From NCBI GenBank assembly GCA_964482585.1, contig CAYZYO010000069.1:1-13559 (forward strand): DNA of 13,559 nucleotides, written 5' to 3'. Source of the stretch: CAYZYO01 sp964482585. GTDB taxonomy: Bacteria > Bacillota > Syntrophomonadia > Syntrophomonadales > Syntrophomonadaceae. Shown here piece by piece: positions 1 through 8,296 of this stretch. The notes beneath the pieces are model-generated. The model saw only the letters and a program-made list of their open reading frames with translations, made no database searches and was not told the origin of the DNA. The position numbers and the translations under genes were made by a program. The number at the start of each line of letters is the position of its first letter. Position 1 is the stretch's first letter.

Positions 1-198
1 GAGATACTTGAAGAAATGGGTATTGTTAGTATCGAAGATGAATGTATTAATACTAAAGACCTCAGAAGGCTTAATCAGGTGATACGGCTTAAGAGCTTTT
101 TGGGGGTAAATCTAACCGGAGCAGCGATTATAACCGATCTGCTTGCAAGAATAGAAAAATTAGAAGAAGAAATAAAATACCTTAAGAAAACGAGGTGA
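1..198 (+). CDS. MerR/CbpM-like chaperone regulator, C-terminal part (5' end outside window)
   Basis: The frame is open from base 1 to the TGA at 196-198, giving 65 residues that lack the N-terminus. The piece runs through a DLRRLNQVIRLKSFLGVNL segment and ends in a short charged coiled coil (LARIEKLEEEIKYLKK). This is the pattern of the C-terminal half of MerR-fold heat-shock regulators of the HspR/CbpM type, where a helical 'lead' region is followed by a dimerising coiled coil. The DNA-binding wing-helix would lie upstream and cannot be seen. The stop codon overlaps the clpB ribosome binding site (AGGTGAT) and the gap is 5 bases, so the two genes are cotranscribed and probably translationally coupled. 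The role as a heat-shock repressor or DnaJ-like co-chaperone modulator is inferred from resemblance and from the clpB neighbour. HspR and CbpM cannot be told apart from this fragment. Confidence 0.7.
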   Translation, partial: EILEEMGIVSIEDECINTKDLRRLNQVIRLKSFLGVNLTGAAIITDLLARIEKLEEEIKYLKKTR

Positions 199-203
199 TT
201 TAA

Positions 204-2816
204 ATGAACATTGAGAAGTTTACCCAGAAATCAAGACAAGCCTTAGCAGATGCGCAGCAGTTTGCCGCCGGTAAACATCACCAGGAAGTAAAGAGTCAGC
301 ATCTGATGTGGGCTTTGTTAAAACAGGATGAGGGTTTAATTCCCCGCCTCCTTGAGCAGGGGGGAGTAAGTTTGTCCGCATTTGAACAGCAGTTAAAAAA
401 CCTTATTGATAAAATACCTGCAGTATATGGATATGAAGGTTCTTTATACTTGAGTGGTGCTGTAGCCAGGGTACTTTCCCAGGCGGAAAAAGAAGCCCAA
501 AATCTTAAAGACGACTATATAAGTGTTGAACACCTGTTTTTAGCCCTGATTTCTGAGGGAGATGCCGATCTAAAAGACCTGCTGGCATCTTTTAAGATTA
601 ACCGGGATTTGGTTTTTAATGCTCTGCGTGCTATCAGGGGGTCTCAGCGGGTTACCAGTGATAATCCTGAGGAAAGCTATGAAGCCCTGGAACGTTATGG
701 ACGTGATCTAACTAAGCTGGCCGGGGATGGCAAGCTTGATCCGGTTATTGGCAGGGATGAAGAAATACGCCGGGTTATGGAGATACTGTCCAGGCGCACC
801 AAGAACAATCCGGTTCTAATCGGTGAACCGGGAGTAGGTAAGACAGCTATTGCTGAAGGACTGGCCCGCCGGATCATTGCCGGAGACGTTCCCGAGGGAT
901 TAAAAAATAAAAAGGTGATTGCTCTGGACATGGGGGCTCTAGTAGCTGGAGCCAAGTATCGCGGTGAATTTGAAGAGAGATTAAAAGCAGTGTTAAAAGA
1001 AGTCCAGGAAGCCAGCGGGCAGATTATACTCTTTTTAGATGAGCTGCATACGGTTGTAGGAGCAGGTGCAGCTGAAGGGGCAATGGACGCCAGCAACCTG
1101 TTAAAGCCTATGCTGGCCAGGGGAGAACTAAGGGCTATTGGGGCAACTACGCTTGATGAATACCGTAAACATATTGAAAAGGATGCAGCATTAGAAAGGC
1201 GTTTTCAACCGGTAATGGTAAATCCGCCTTCAATTGAGGATACCATCTCCATCCTGCGGGGCTTAAAAGAGCGTTATGAGGTACACCATGGGGTGCGTAT
1301 TCAGGATTCAGCCTTAGTGGCGGCATCGGTGTTATCAGACCGGTATATAACCGATCGCTTTTTACCTGACAAGGCCATTGACCTTATGGATGAAGCCGCG
1401 GCCCGTCTGCGGACTGAAATAGACAGTATGCCCTCAGAGCTTGATGAAATAACCAGGAGGATTATGCAGCTGGAAGTAGAAGCAGCAGCCCTGGAAAAGG
1501 AGAAAGATGAGGCTTCCAAAGAGCGGCATAAAAATATAATTAAAGAGCTGCAGGATTTAAGGACGGAAGCAGATGTAATGCAGGCCCGGTGGCAGTCTGA
1601 AAAACAGGCTATCTCCAGGGTACGGCACATTAAAAAGGAAATTGAAGAATGCCGTATGGAAATGGAAAGGGCGGAAAGAGAATATGATTTAAACCGCATA
1701 GCAGAATTAAAATATGGCCGGTTAAATGAATTGGAGAGGAAGCTAAAAGCGGAAGAAGAACTCTTAGCCGGAAAACAAAAACACAGTATGCTCTTAAAAG
1801 AAGAAGTGGATGAAGAGGATATTGCCCGGATTGTTAGCCGTTGGACCGGAATACAGGTAAGCCGCCTTTTAGAAGGAGAAAAGGAAAAACTGATCCATCT
1901 TGATGACCTGCTGCATGAGAGAGTAATAGGCCAGGATGAAGCAGTAGATGCAGTAGCTGATGCAGTTATAAGGTCTAGAAGTGGACTGAAAGACCCTAAC
2001 AGGCCGGTTGGCAGTTTCATATTCCTTGGTCCTACCGGGGTGGGGAAAACCGAATTGAGTAAAGCACTGGCGGAAGCGCTTTTTGATGATGAAAAAAGTA
2101 TCGTTCGCCTGGACATGTCCGAATACATGGAGAAACATACGGTTGCCCGTTTAATTGGAGCCCCTCCGGGCTATGTCGGTTATGATGAAGGTGGACAGCT
2201 TACCGAGGCCGTAAGGAGAAAGCCCTATTCAGTAATCCTATTTGATGAGATTGAAAAGGCGCATTATGATGTGTTTAATGTTCTTTTACAAATCCTTGAT
2301 GATGGGCGCTTAACTGATGGCAAGGGACGAACGGTAGATTTTCGCAATACCATTATCATAATGACTTCCAATATAGGCAGCCAGGAAATTCTCGAATTCC
2401 AGGACCGGAGTGGGGAATATGAACAGATGAAGGAAAGGGTTTTAGGAATGCTGCGGCAGAATTTCCGTCCTGAATTCCTCAACCGGATTGATGAAGTAAT
2501 AGTATTCCACGCCCTGCAAAAAGAAGAGATTAAAAAAATTACCGATCTGGTATTAAAGAAACTGGCTTTACGCTTCCAGGAAAACAACCGGGGCAAACTT
2601 AGCTGGGATGTAAAAGCACTAGATTACCTGGCAGATAAAGGATATAATCCGGCATATGGTGCTCGTCCTTTAAAAAGGGCAGTTCAGCAGGAAGTAGAAA
2701 CCCTGTTATCCCGGAAAATTATAGCTGGGGAAATAGGCCCGGGCGATCTGGTAGATATTTCAGCAGATGATGGAGGAATCATTATCCAAGCCCGCAAAAA
2801 AGAAATAGAAGAATAA
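204..2816 (+). CDS. clpB: ATP-dependent chaperone ClpB (Hsp100 disaggregase)
   Basis: Cytoplasmic hexameric AAA+ disaggregase that pulls polypeptides out of aggregates with DnaK/DnaJ/GrpE. The 870 residues match the family length. Order: N-terminal Clp repeat domain (about 1-145); first nucleotide-binding domain with Walker A GEPGVGKT at 207-214, Walker B IILFLDE at 274-280 and Arg-finger region LERRF at 330-334; a long coiled-coil middle domain (about 413-530); second domain with Walker A GPTGVGKT at 609-616, Walker B VILFDE at 677-682 and RPEFLNR at 755-761. The full-length middle domain separates it from ClpA and ClpC. The ATG follows AGGTGAT at good spacing, and the upstream stop codon lies inside that site. 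It is the second gene of an operon whose first visible member is a MerR/CbpM-like regulator, so heat-shock control is likely. No catalytic motif is missing. Confidence 0.97.
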   Translation: MNIEKFTQKSRQALADAQQFAAGKHHQEVKSQHLMWALLKQDEGLIPRLLEQGGVSLSAFEQQLKNLIDKIPAVYGYEGSLYLSGAVARVLSQAEKEAQNLKDDYISVEHLFLALISEGDADLKDLLASFKINRDLVFNALRAIRGSQRVTSDNPEESYEALERYGRDLTKLAGDGKLDPVIGRDEEIRRVMEILSRRTKNNPVLIGEPGVGKTAIAEGLARRIIAGDVPEGLKNKKVIALDMGALVAGAKYRGEFEERLKAVLKEVQEASGQIILFLDELHTVVGAGAAEGAMDASNLLKPMLARGELRAIGATTLDEYRKHIEKDAALERRFQPVMVNPPSIEDTISILRGLKERYEVHHGVRIQDSALVAASVLSDRYITDRFLPDKAIDLMDEAAARLRTEIDSMPSELDEITRRIMQLEVEAAALEKEKDEASKERHKNIIKELQDLRTEADVMQARWQSEKQAISRVRHIKKEIEECRMEMERAEREYDLNRIAELKYGRLNELERKLKAEEELLAGKQKHSMLLKEEVDEEDIARIVSRWTGIQVSRLLEGEKEKLIHLDDLLHERVIGQDEAVDAVADAVIRSRSGLKDPNRPVGSFIFLGPTGVGKTELSKALAEALFDDEKSIVRLDMSEYMEKHTVARLIGAPPGYVGYDEGGQLTEAVRRKPYSVILFDEIEKAHYDVFNVLLQILDDGRLTDGKGRTVDFRNTIIIMTSNIGSQEILEFQDRSGEYEQMKERVLGMLRQNFRPEFLNRIDEVIVFHALQKEEIKKITDLVLKKLALRFQENNRGKLSWDVKALDYLADKGYNPAYGARPLKRAVQQEVETLLSRKIIAGEIGPGDLVDISADDGGIIIQARKKEIEE

Positions 2817-2834
2817 ATGCTGGCTTAAAAATAC

Positions 2835-2865
2835 GGGCAGGTTGAAACCTGCCCTAATTTATATC
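2835..2865 (+). terminator. Rho-independent terminator of the clpB operon
   Basis: An 8-bp perfect stem, GGGCAGGT (2835-2842) with ACCTGCCC (2847-2854), closes a TGAA loop and is followed by a T-rich tail (TAATTTATAT). It sits 18 bases after the clpB stop codon. The tail is not a pure T-run, so termination may be partial. Confidence 0.65.
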
Positions 2866-2934
2866 GTAAAGGAGACTTTCTACTAACCACAGATAAACAC
2901 GGATTTTTTGACTTTGTTTTTTCTTATTTTTGTT

Positions 2935-3004
2935 GTAGAGAAGACTTCAGTTGCCGTCCTGACACGCTGAATTGCGGCTGGTCGGCAACTGAAGTCTCCT
3001 CTAC
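2935..3004. repeat. Long imperfect inverted repeat (REP-like hairpin), intergenic
   Basis: Two 22-base arms (2935-2956 and 2983-3004) are complementary except at one position. They begin GTAGAG and end TTGCCG on the left, with the mirror on the right, and enclose a 26-base centre that can form a small CGC/GCG sub-stem. A degenerate direct copy of the arm start, GTAAAGGAGACTTTC, lies at 2866-2880. Between them is a T-rich stretch preceded by ACCACAGATAAACACGGAT, a phrase I recall as common in intergenic repeats of environmental bacteria. No T-run follows the right arm, so it is not a standard terminator. The rest of 2855-3143 shows no gene. Identity as a REP/MITE-type element is inference; the pairing is directly visible. 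Confidence 0.7.
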
Positions 3005-3070
3005 GGGTTCGGAAATTCTGTGATATAAAATAGCTATTATGCCAAATCCTCAGTTGGTTAAATACAAAGG

Positions 3071-3109
3071 TGCCAGATAAAAAGATATCTGGTATTATTA
3101 TTGTTGTTA
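3071..3109 (+). terminator. Weak hairpin with T-rich tail upstream of the TraB-family gene
   Basis: CCAGATA (3073-3079) pairs with TATCTGG (3086-3092), extendable by one G-T and one T-A pair to 9 bp, with loop AAAAGA and then a tail of T/A/G repeats rich in T. It lies about 50 bases before the TTG start. It could be a read-through terminator or a leader attenuator for the downstream gene; the low GC content of the stem makes either weak. Confidence 0.35.
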
Positions 3110-3143
3110 TTGATAAACAAATTTGCGCGGGAAGTGATATTTT

Positions 3144-4313
3144 TTGACCAGTGAAAATGTCCATTATATAGAAGTTGACGGCAAACAGGTAACACTTATC
3201 GGAACTGCCCATGTTTCCCCAAAAAGTGCCGAAGAAGTAAATCATGTTATTGAGGAAGAAAGACCGGATACCGTTTGTATAGAATTATGCCAATCTCGCT
3301 ATAAAAATATCTCTAATGGTGAACGGTGGAAGAACACAGATATTATACAGGTAATAAAGAATAAAGAGGCTATGCTTTTGCTGGTGAACCTGATACTCTC
3401 CTCCTACCAGAAAAGGATGGCGGAGCAGTTTGGCATTAAACCGGGACAGGAAATGCTCCAGGCTATTGCTTCAGCTGATAGTGTGGGAGCCGATTTGTGG
3501 CTGGCTGACCGGGATATAAAGACTACCATGATGCGTTTATGGCGCGGTATTAACCTGTGGGGCAAAATGAAGCTGTTTTTTCAAATAATTGCCGGCATGT
3601 TTATTACTGAAGAAATCAGTGAAGAAGAAATGGAAAAAATGAAGAGCAGTGACATGCTTACATCATCTTTAGAAGAATTAACCCGGTCTTTTCCCCGGCT
3701 AAAATCGGTTTTAGTTGATGAAAGGGATAAGTATCTGGCCCAAAGGATAAAAGATGCTCCGGGAAGCAAGGTGGTTGCAGTTCTAGGTGCCGGTCATATC
3801 CCAGGGGTTACCCGGGAATTGGCAGTTGAAAATGATCTTAAAGAGCTATCCGAGGTTTTACCTGCTCCTAAAATCAATAAAATAGTAGGATGGACGATAC
3901 CTTTTTTAATCCTGGTAATAATTGCTTCGACGTTTTCGGTAGATAGAGGAGCCGGGATTGATCAAATGATAGCCTGGGTACTCTGGAACGGTTCTTTATC
4001 TGCTTTAGGTGTCCTGCTGGCTTTTGGGCATCCTTTGTCCATATTAACCGCTTTTGCAGTTTCACCTATCAGTTCGTTAAATCCCCTTTTAGCTGCCGGT
4101 TGGTTTGCCGGGCTGGTAGAGGCTGTAATTAAAAAACCCCGGGTTCAGGATTTTGAAAACATGGTCCAGGACATTAACTCCCTCAAGGGGTTCTGGCACA
4201 ACAAAATAACCCATATTTTAATAGTGGTGGCCCTGGCTAACCTGGGCAGCAGTATTGGAGCTATGGTAGGGGGAGTAGATGTAATCAGGCACTTTATTAA
4301 TACCTTTATGTAA
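3144..4313 (+). CDS. TraB/PrgY-family protein (TraB determinant, Tiki-like fold) with C-terminal membrane segments
   Basis: Member of the TraB/PrgY family, related to the EreA-ChaN and Tiki proteins, some of which are thought to be metal-dependent proteases; enterococcal PrgY/TraB reduces pheromone activity. The biochemical role in ordinary Firmicutes chromosomes is unknown. Of 389 residues, about 1-240 form the soluble domain with the conserved GTAHVS (20-25), ELC-xx-R (47-52), VDERD (191-195) and GAGHIPG (215-221). Several hydrophobic helices follow (about 249-265, 276-294, 298-329 and 354-378), including a FGHPLSILTAF segment and SPISSLNPLLAAGWFAGL, which I recognise as typical of bacterial members. 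The start is TTG, supported by GGGAAGTGAT five bases upstream; the nearby ATG at 3157 is out of frame. It appears monocistronic and converges on the 4622-4891 gene. Family call is firm, function is not. Confidence 0.9.
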   Translation: MTSENVHYIEVDGKQVTLIGTAHVSPKSAEEVNHVIEEERPDTVCIELCQSRYKNISNGERWKNTDIIQVIKNKEAMLLLVNLILSSYQKRMAEQFGIKPGQEMLQAIASADSVGADLWLADRDIKTTMMRLWRGINLWGKMKLFFQIIAGMFITEEISEEEMEKMKSSDMLTSSLEELTRSFPRLKSVLVDERDKYLAQRIKDAPGSKVVAVLGAGHIPGVTRELAVENDLKELSEVLPAPKINKIVGWTIPFLILVIIASTFSVDRGAGIDQMIAWVLWNGSLSALGVLLAFGHPLSILTAFAVSPISSLNPLLAAGWFAGLVEAVIKKPRVQDFENMVQDINSLKGFWHNKITHILIVVALANLGSSIGAMVGGVDVIRHFINTFM

Positions 4314-4621
4314 TATAAAGCAGCAATACCCCGCGCTTCTTAAATTAAGTATTTATTTACCCGGGGAAGTCTAGAAAGAATCGAATATCAATAACAGATT
4401 GGGGAGGAAATAGCCGGATTAAAACAGGGGTAACTAATAACCAAAACCCAGAGATCATAATAAAAAAATCATGAACCAGGTAGATGCAATAAAATTGGGT
4501 GCTGCTGCATGTCTTATTAATAAACCAGTAATAGTATGGATTGAGATTGTGATACCGGTTCAACTCTGAATAATAATTTTTACTGAATGATTCCTACTCC
4601 CGGATATAATGCGTAGGCATA
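4314..4621. other. Intergenic region between convergent genes; possible gene remnant
   Basis: No convincing gene is present. A minus-strand open frame at 4357-4563 (68 codons from TTG, no ribosome binding site) contains the phrase FYCIYLVHDFFI followed by a hydrophobic stretch, which resembles the C-terminal part of acyltransferase family 3 membrane proteins; it may be a decayed fragment. A short CCTAC/GTAGG pairing (4593-4617) is all I can find in the way of a terminator for the minus-strand gene, and none is clear for the plus-strand gene. Confidence 0.4.
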
Positions 4622-4891
4622 TTAACCTTCAACGGTATCCAGGGTTACTTCCACTACTTCCACTATTTTTTCAGTAAAATCGTAGCGGGTTTTTCCCAGG
4701 CATGCCAGACAGGGACAGATAACCTGGTACCACCGGTCGTTTTTTTCATATAAGGTAGTATAAGGACCATTAAAGGGCCCATAATACACAGCATTTGCCA
4801 GGAACTCTTTGGCTTCCGGAATATTCATCATTTTTGCATTCCTGGCATGGGAATATATTTCCTGCCAGGAATAATGGGGGTTGTTATTCAT
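4622..4891 (-). CDS. Small conserved-looking hypothetical protein with CPCLAC motif
   Basis: I do not recognise this 89-residue protein. It looks genuinely coding: ATG is preceded by GGAGG with an 8-base spacer, and the composition is that of a folded soluble protein (no signal peptide, no membrane helix). The N-terminal half is rich in Asn, Tyr and Trp and carries IPEAKEFLANAVYYGP. A compact cysteine cluster, CPCLACLGK (about 59-67), follows a WYQVICP segment and could bind a metal or form a redox pair. The acidic C-terminus ends VVEVTLDTVEG. It is separated by 143 bases from the stop of the next gene upstream on the same strand and probably has its own promoter; a weak TTGTAT-16-TATGAT pair lies about 110 bases upstream. 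No function is proposed. Confidence 0.7.
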   Translation of the reverse strand: MNNNPHYSWQEIYSHARNAKMMNIPEAKEFLANAVYYGPFNGPYTTLYEKNDRWYQVICPCLACLGKTRYDFTEKIVEVVEVTLDTVEG

Positions 4892-5034
4892 TTAGTTAAC
4901 CTCCATATTCAGTATAACCTTTTTATATTAGGATTTAGCATAATTGATTCCACTGCTTAAAGTAGTATTTACCGTTAATTTTTAGCAATCTCACTTTAGA
5001 GAAAATCATATGAAGAATTTATAATTATACAACC

Positions 5035-8000
5035 TTAGTTAATTACTTTTAAAGGATGAGCAGGATCAGTAATTGACCCGATTTTTAAAGCGAAAGCTGA
5101 TTTATTCCTGATATCTTCATCAGTAACCAGGTGAATATCCAGCAAACCTTCTGAAGCATAACCGGTTCTTAGATAATTCATCTCAGCCAGAGATAAGCTC
5201 CAGCCTTCTAAATAGTTCATTAACGCTTTACGCTGTTCTGGACTTCCTTGAAAATGAATCAGCAGATCAATATCACTGCCAGGACCAGCAGTACCGTTAT
5301 TGGTGCTTCCAAATAGATAAATGCCCGCTATTCCGAATTTCTCTAAATCAATACTATCGGCTATACGTTCTGCCATATAGTGACGCCAGCGCCAAAATCT
5401 ATCATCTACATAAGGAGTATACTGTTGTTTAGTATCAAGCTTGGTGGTGAGTTCTTCACTATAAGGTTCTTCGGCCTTGTTAAAAGAAGAGGCCAGATAG
5501 CCAATAGCTTCCTCTAATTCTGCGTTCATGGATATTCTTAGCATTTTGCCGGTATTTGTTGCAGCAAGGTCAATAACTCTTACAACATCAGAAAGGTGAT
5601 CGTAATCTGGCAGTATCTGGCTGAAAATATTCTTTGATTTGGTTAAAAAAGTTTCATTAAAAATAACCTTTTTATCATCTGGATAAAGTGGTAAATAGCG
5701 AATATTTGACTCTACTAAATCCTGAAAGAAATGGGTTCCGAAAGAAAGTTCAGGTACATAATTTGATTTTTTGCGAGCAATCTCAATAAGGGCAGCAGTA
5801 TTATTTATATCTGCATAGCTGACATGTACTCCCATTTTAATGTCACCGCGGCTGCCCCAACGGCCTGGACCCATGAGTATAAACCGTTTTTTAGGCAGCA
5901 GGGAATTAAGTATGCCTATGGCTTTTCCCACCTGCATCAGATCCTCTAACCTATTCAAACGGTTATAACCCTCTGGATCGACATATACGATATGGGAAAT
6001 ATCTATAATCTGGGCATTAGATATATAGCGGTTAGCTGAAAAAAGAATATCTTTAGGGGAGATATCTTTTGGTATAGGTGCTGGAACATTGTCAGTACCA
6101 AAACTCTGCGGACGACACTGCAATAGATAAAAAAACTCTCCATCAGAAGCGAATTCAATATCCACCGGGGTTTGCATAGTTTCTTTCAATATCTTTTGAA
6201 TAAGGTTTGCTTGCTTAAGAAATGAGGTATCTTTAATTAACCCATCAAAAGTAACCAGTAAATCGTCTTTTTGCAGGTTAATATCAAAAGCAAGGGGTTT
6301 TTTAATATAATCCTGTTCATAGATGGAAACAATCTGATGCAGTTTAGGGATCAAGTGCCCGTATTCTTTAATCAGTGAAGAAATGTCAACAGTTTCAAAG
6401 ATGTTTTTTTTCAAATTTATTACATCAATGTTTTTAGGTGAATATCTTCTTATTTCATCCGGCACTGTATTAACCCTGAGTCCAGGCTGCCCGGGGGAAA
6501 CCAGGACTGGAAAATCGTCACTTACCCGGTCAACTGCGCGAGTACCAAGTCCCATTACCATACGTATTAGCCCGTCCTCGCGTTTTACCCTGGGGGCCCA
6601 GCGAAATTCATTATTACTAAATATTACTCCGGCAAAAAGGGGAAAGAAATAATGGCCAATTTTAGTTCCAACAACCTCCTGGATCATAATTCCCATTTCT
6701 TCGTGAAAATCTAACAGGTTTCTCTCGGAGCGGTATTGAATAGAGTCCGGGCTGTACATAGAAGCATAGACTTCAACTATTGCATCCATAAGTGCTTCTA
6801 AGCGTTCCTGCTTGGTACCCTGGTTGGCCAGGAATAAGCTTTTATATTTACCGGAAAACGTTGATCCCATCTGGTCTTCAAGAAGGCTTGAACTGCGAAC
6901 GATAATGGGACATTCACCAAAATCGTCAAGAACCATTGCCAGACTTTTTATGATTCCTTCTGGAAACTCTGAGTTTTTCATCATTTGAATAACATTGGGG
7001 TAATCCATACGTATCTCATATAAATCTTTATATTTTTGCACATTTAATTCCTCAAGGCTGTTGTAGTGAAGGAAATCTTTAATTTCGTCAGTTGTGATAT
7101 ACCAGGTCTTAGGTACCTTAACCGAATGCAGTAGAGGGTGGTCCCCACTGGCTTTTTTAAGAACCTGCTCAGCAAAAAATAAACCGGTACTCTTACCACC
7201 AATTTTGCCATGGCTTGCATCTGGAAAGATTAAGCGGTTAACAATATGATAAAAATTAATTGATTCTAAATGGGGTCTGGCAATGGCGATAAATTCCATA
7301 TTATCGGAAAGAAAACGCTGTATTAAAGCAACCACAAGCCAGTGTTCCCTGGGAGAATAAAAAACACTGCTCTCCCCGCTAACGTTTTTGTAACGGGTAA
7401 TTACCTTTACTATTTCCTGAAGCGATGTATCTATACAGCCAATTACTTTAATCAGGGAATAGGCTTTTTCCTCCTGAATCCACTTTTGCAATCTCATAGA
7501 GATTTCGTCATCACTTAAATGATGAGCAGCAATTCTAAAAGTATTTTCGCTAATCTTGGCTAAATTGCTGGGCGGTAATTTTTTACTAGGATAATTATAC
7601 TCGTTTGGTTTAAAGAAAGATCCTGAGGTCGAGCCAAAGTTCCAAAGTACTTCTTCTGCTTCTTTAATGCCGCTCCAGCAGAGATGATTAATCATCTTTT
7701 TACATATATTTAAGAGCATATTCTGATCGGTTCTTTGTAAAAGATCAACAATCACCATCCACTCTTTATAGGTGCCGTTATTTTTAGAAGCCCCGTGTTT
7801 AGTATTCCATTCACGCAGTACCTGTTCCATATGACGTTGTAATATTATCTGAGCGATACGATCAGCAATAGTTTTAAGCAGTTTATGTTCCTTTTCCAGA
7901 AAGTAGCCTTCTGGGCTCCTTACAACCCTGGTGATATAAAAAACCTCAATTTTACCTATTAATTTACCGTCAATTTTAATAGCATGACTATCAAAAAAAG

Positions 8001-8238
8001 GAGAGGTATGAAAACCTGGTGTCTGGTAACTGCAGTTATCGTAAATAATTCTAGCCTTACAGAGCTCAGGAAACTGCCAACCGGAAGGAATAACCCGGGT
8101 TACCTCCTTGAATATATCAGACAGCGATAACCGGGAATTATTTAAAATCTCATCCACCTGGTATAAACAATTCAGCTCTTTGGCTCTTTCTTTCAAACAG
8201 TCTAATAAATATTCATCAGATATTTCCCAATCATTCAT
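5035..8238 (-). CDS. Multidomain protein: sensor-like domain, PPDK-type ATP-grasp (PEP/pyruvate-binding) domain, nucleotidyltransferase domain
   Basis: 1067 residues from the ATG at 8238, which follows AGGGTGG at 8-base spacing; a GTG at 8250 is in frame but poorly placed, and would give 1071. Order: residues about 15-140 resemble the GAF-like input domain found before some histidine kinases (SLSDIFKEV, IPSGWQFPE, GKLIGKIEVFY); about 345-712 is the ATP-grasp domain of pyruvate phosphate dikinase/PEP synthase (KIGGKSTG 345-352, PIIVRSSS 444-451, GSTFSGKYKS 458-467, QCRPQS 707-712); then a region with GPGRWGS (790-796) that I recall from similar proteins; and a C-terminal nucleotidyltransferase of the MNT/Pol-beta type with FGS, GSDID (987-991) and LLDIHLV (Asp1034). 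The phosphohistidine swivel motif (T-H-A-A type) and PEP/pyruvate TIM barrel are absent, so it is not a PEP synthase. Substrate unknown. It lies 58 bases after gdhA. Confidence 0.85.
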   Translation of the reverse strand: MNDWEISDEYLLDCLKERAKELNCLYQVDEILNNSRLSLSDIFKEVTRVIPSGWQFPELCKARIIYDNCSYQTPGFHTSPFFDSHAIKIDGKLIGKIEVFYITRVVRSPEGYFLEKEHKLLKTIADRIAQIILQRHMEQVLREWNTKHGASKNNGTYKEWMVIVDLLQRTDQNMLLNICKKMINHLCWSGIKEAEEVLWNFGSTSGSFFKPNEYNYPSKKLPPSNLAKISENTFRIAAHHLSDDEISMRLQKWIQEEKAYSLIKVIGCIDTSLQEIVKVITRYKNVSGESSVFYSPREHWLVVALIQRFLSDNMEFIAIARPHLESINFYHIVNRLIFPDASHGKIGGKSTGLFFAEQVLKKASGDHPLLHSVKVPKTWYITTDEIKDFLHYNSLEELNVQKYKDLYEIRMDYPNVIQMMKNSEFPEGIIKSLAMVLDDFGECPIIVRSSSLLEDQMGSTFSGKYKSLFLANQGTKQERLEALMDAIVEVYASMYSPDSIQYRSERNLLDFHEEMGIMIQEVVGTKIGHYFFPLFAGVIFSNNEFRWAPRVKREDGLIRMVMGLGTRAVDRVSDDFPVLVSPGQPGLRVNTVPDEIRRYSPKNIDVINLKKNIFETVDISSLIKEYGHLIPKLHQIVSIYEQDYIKKPLAFDINLQKDDLLVTFDGLIKDTSFLKQANLIQKILKETMQTPVDIEFASDGEFFYLLQCRPQSFGTDNVPAPIPKDISPKDILFSANRYISNAQIIDISHIVYVDPEGYNRLNRLEDLMQVGKAIGILNSLLPKKRFILMGPGRWGSRGDIKMGVHVSYADINNTAALIEIARKKSNYVPELSFGTHFFQDLVESNIRYLPLYPDDKKVIFNETFLTKSKNIFSQILPDYDHLSDVVRVIDLAATNTGKMLRISMNAELEEAIGYLASSFNKAEEPYSEELTTKLDTKQQYTPYVDDRFWRWRHYMAERIADSIDLEKFGIAGIYLFGSTNNGTAGPGSDIDLLIHFQGSPEQRKALMNYLEGWSLSLAEMNYLRTGYASEGLLDIHLVTDEDIRNKSAFALKIGSITDPAHPLKVIN

Positions 8239-8296
8239 AAAATGAACCACCCTGAAAAATTATTTTCCTACAAGGCTAAAAAATCCTACTATTTCT

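Noticed and set aside
1301..2128. Minus-strand open frame of 275 codons inside clpB
   Set aside because: Serine-rich shadow of the clpB coding sequence in another frame; clpB has every expected motif.
4471..4569. Plus-strand 32-codon frame starting at ATG
   Set aside because: No ribosome binding site and no recognisable features; consistent with chance.
5035..8238. Annotation as PEP synthase (ppsA) or pyruvate phosphate dikinase (ppdK)
   Set aside because: Only the ATP-grasp domain is shared; the phosphohistidine and PEP/pyruvate domains are missing.
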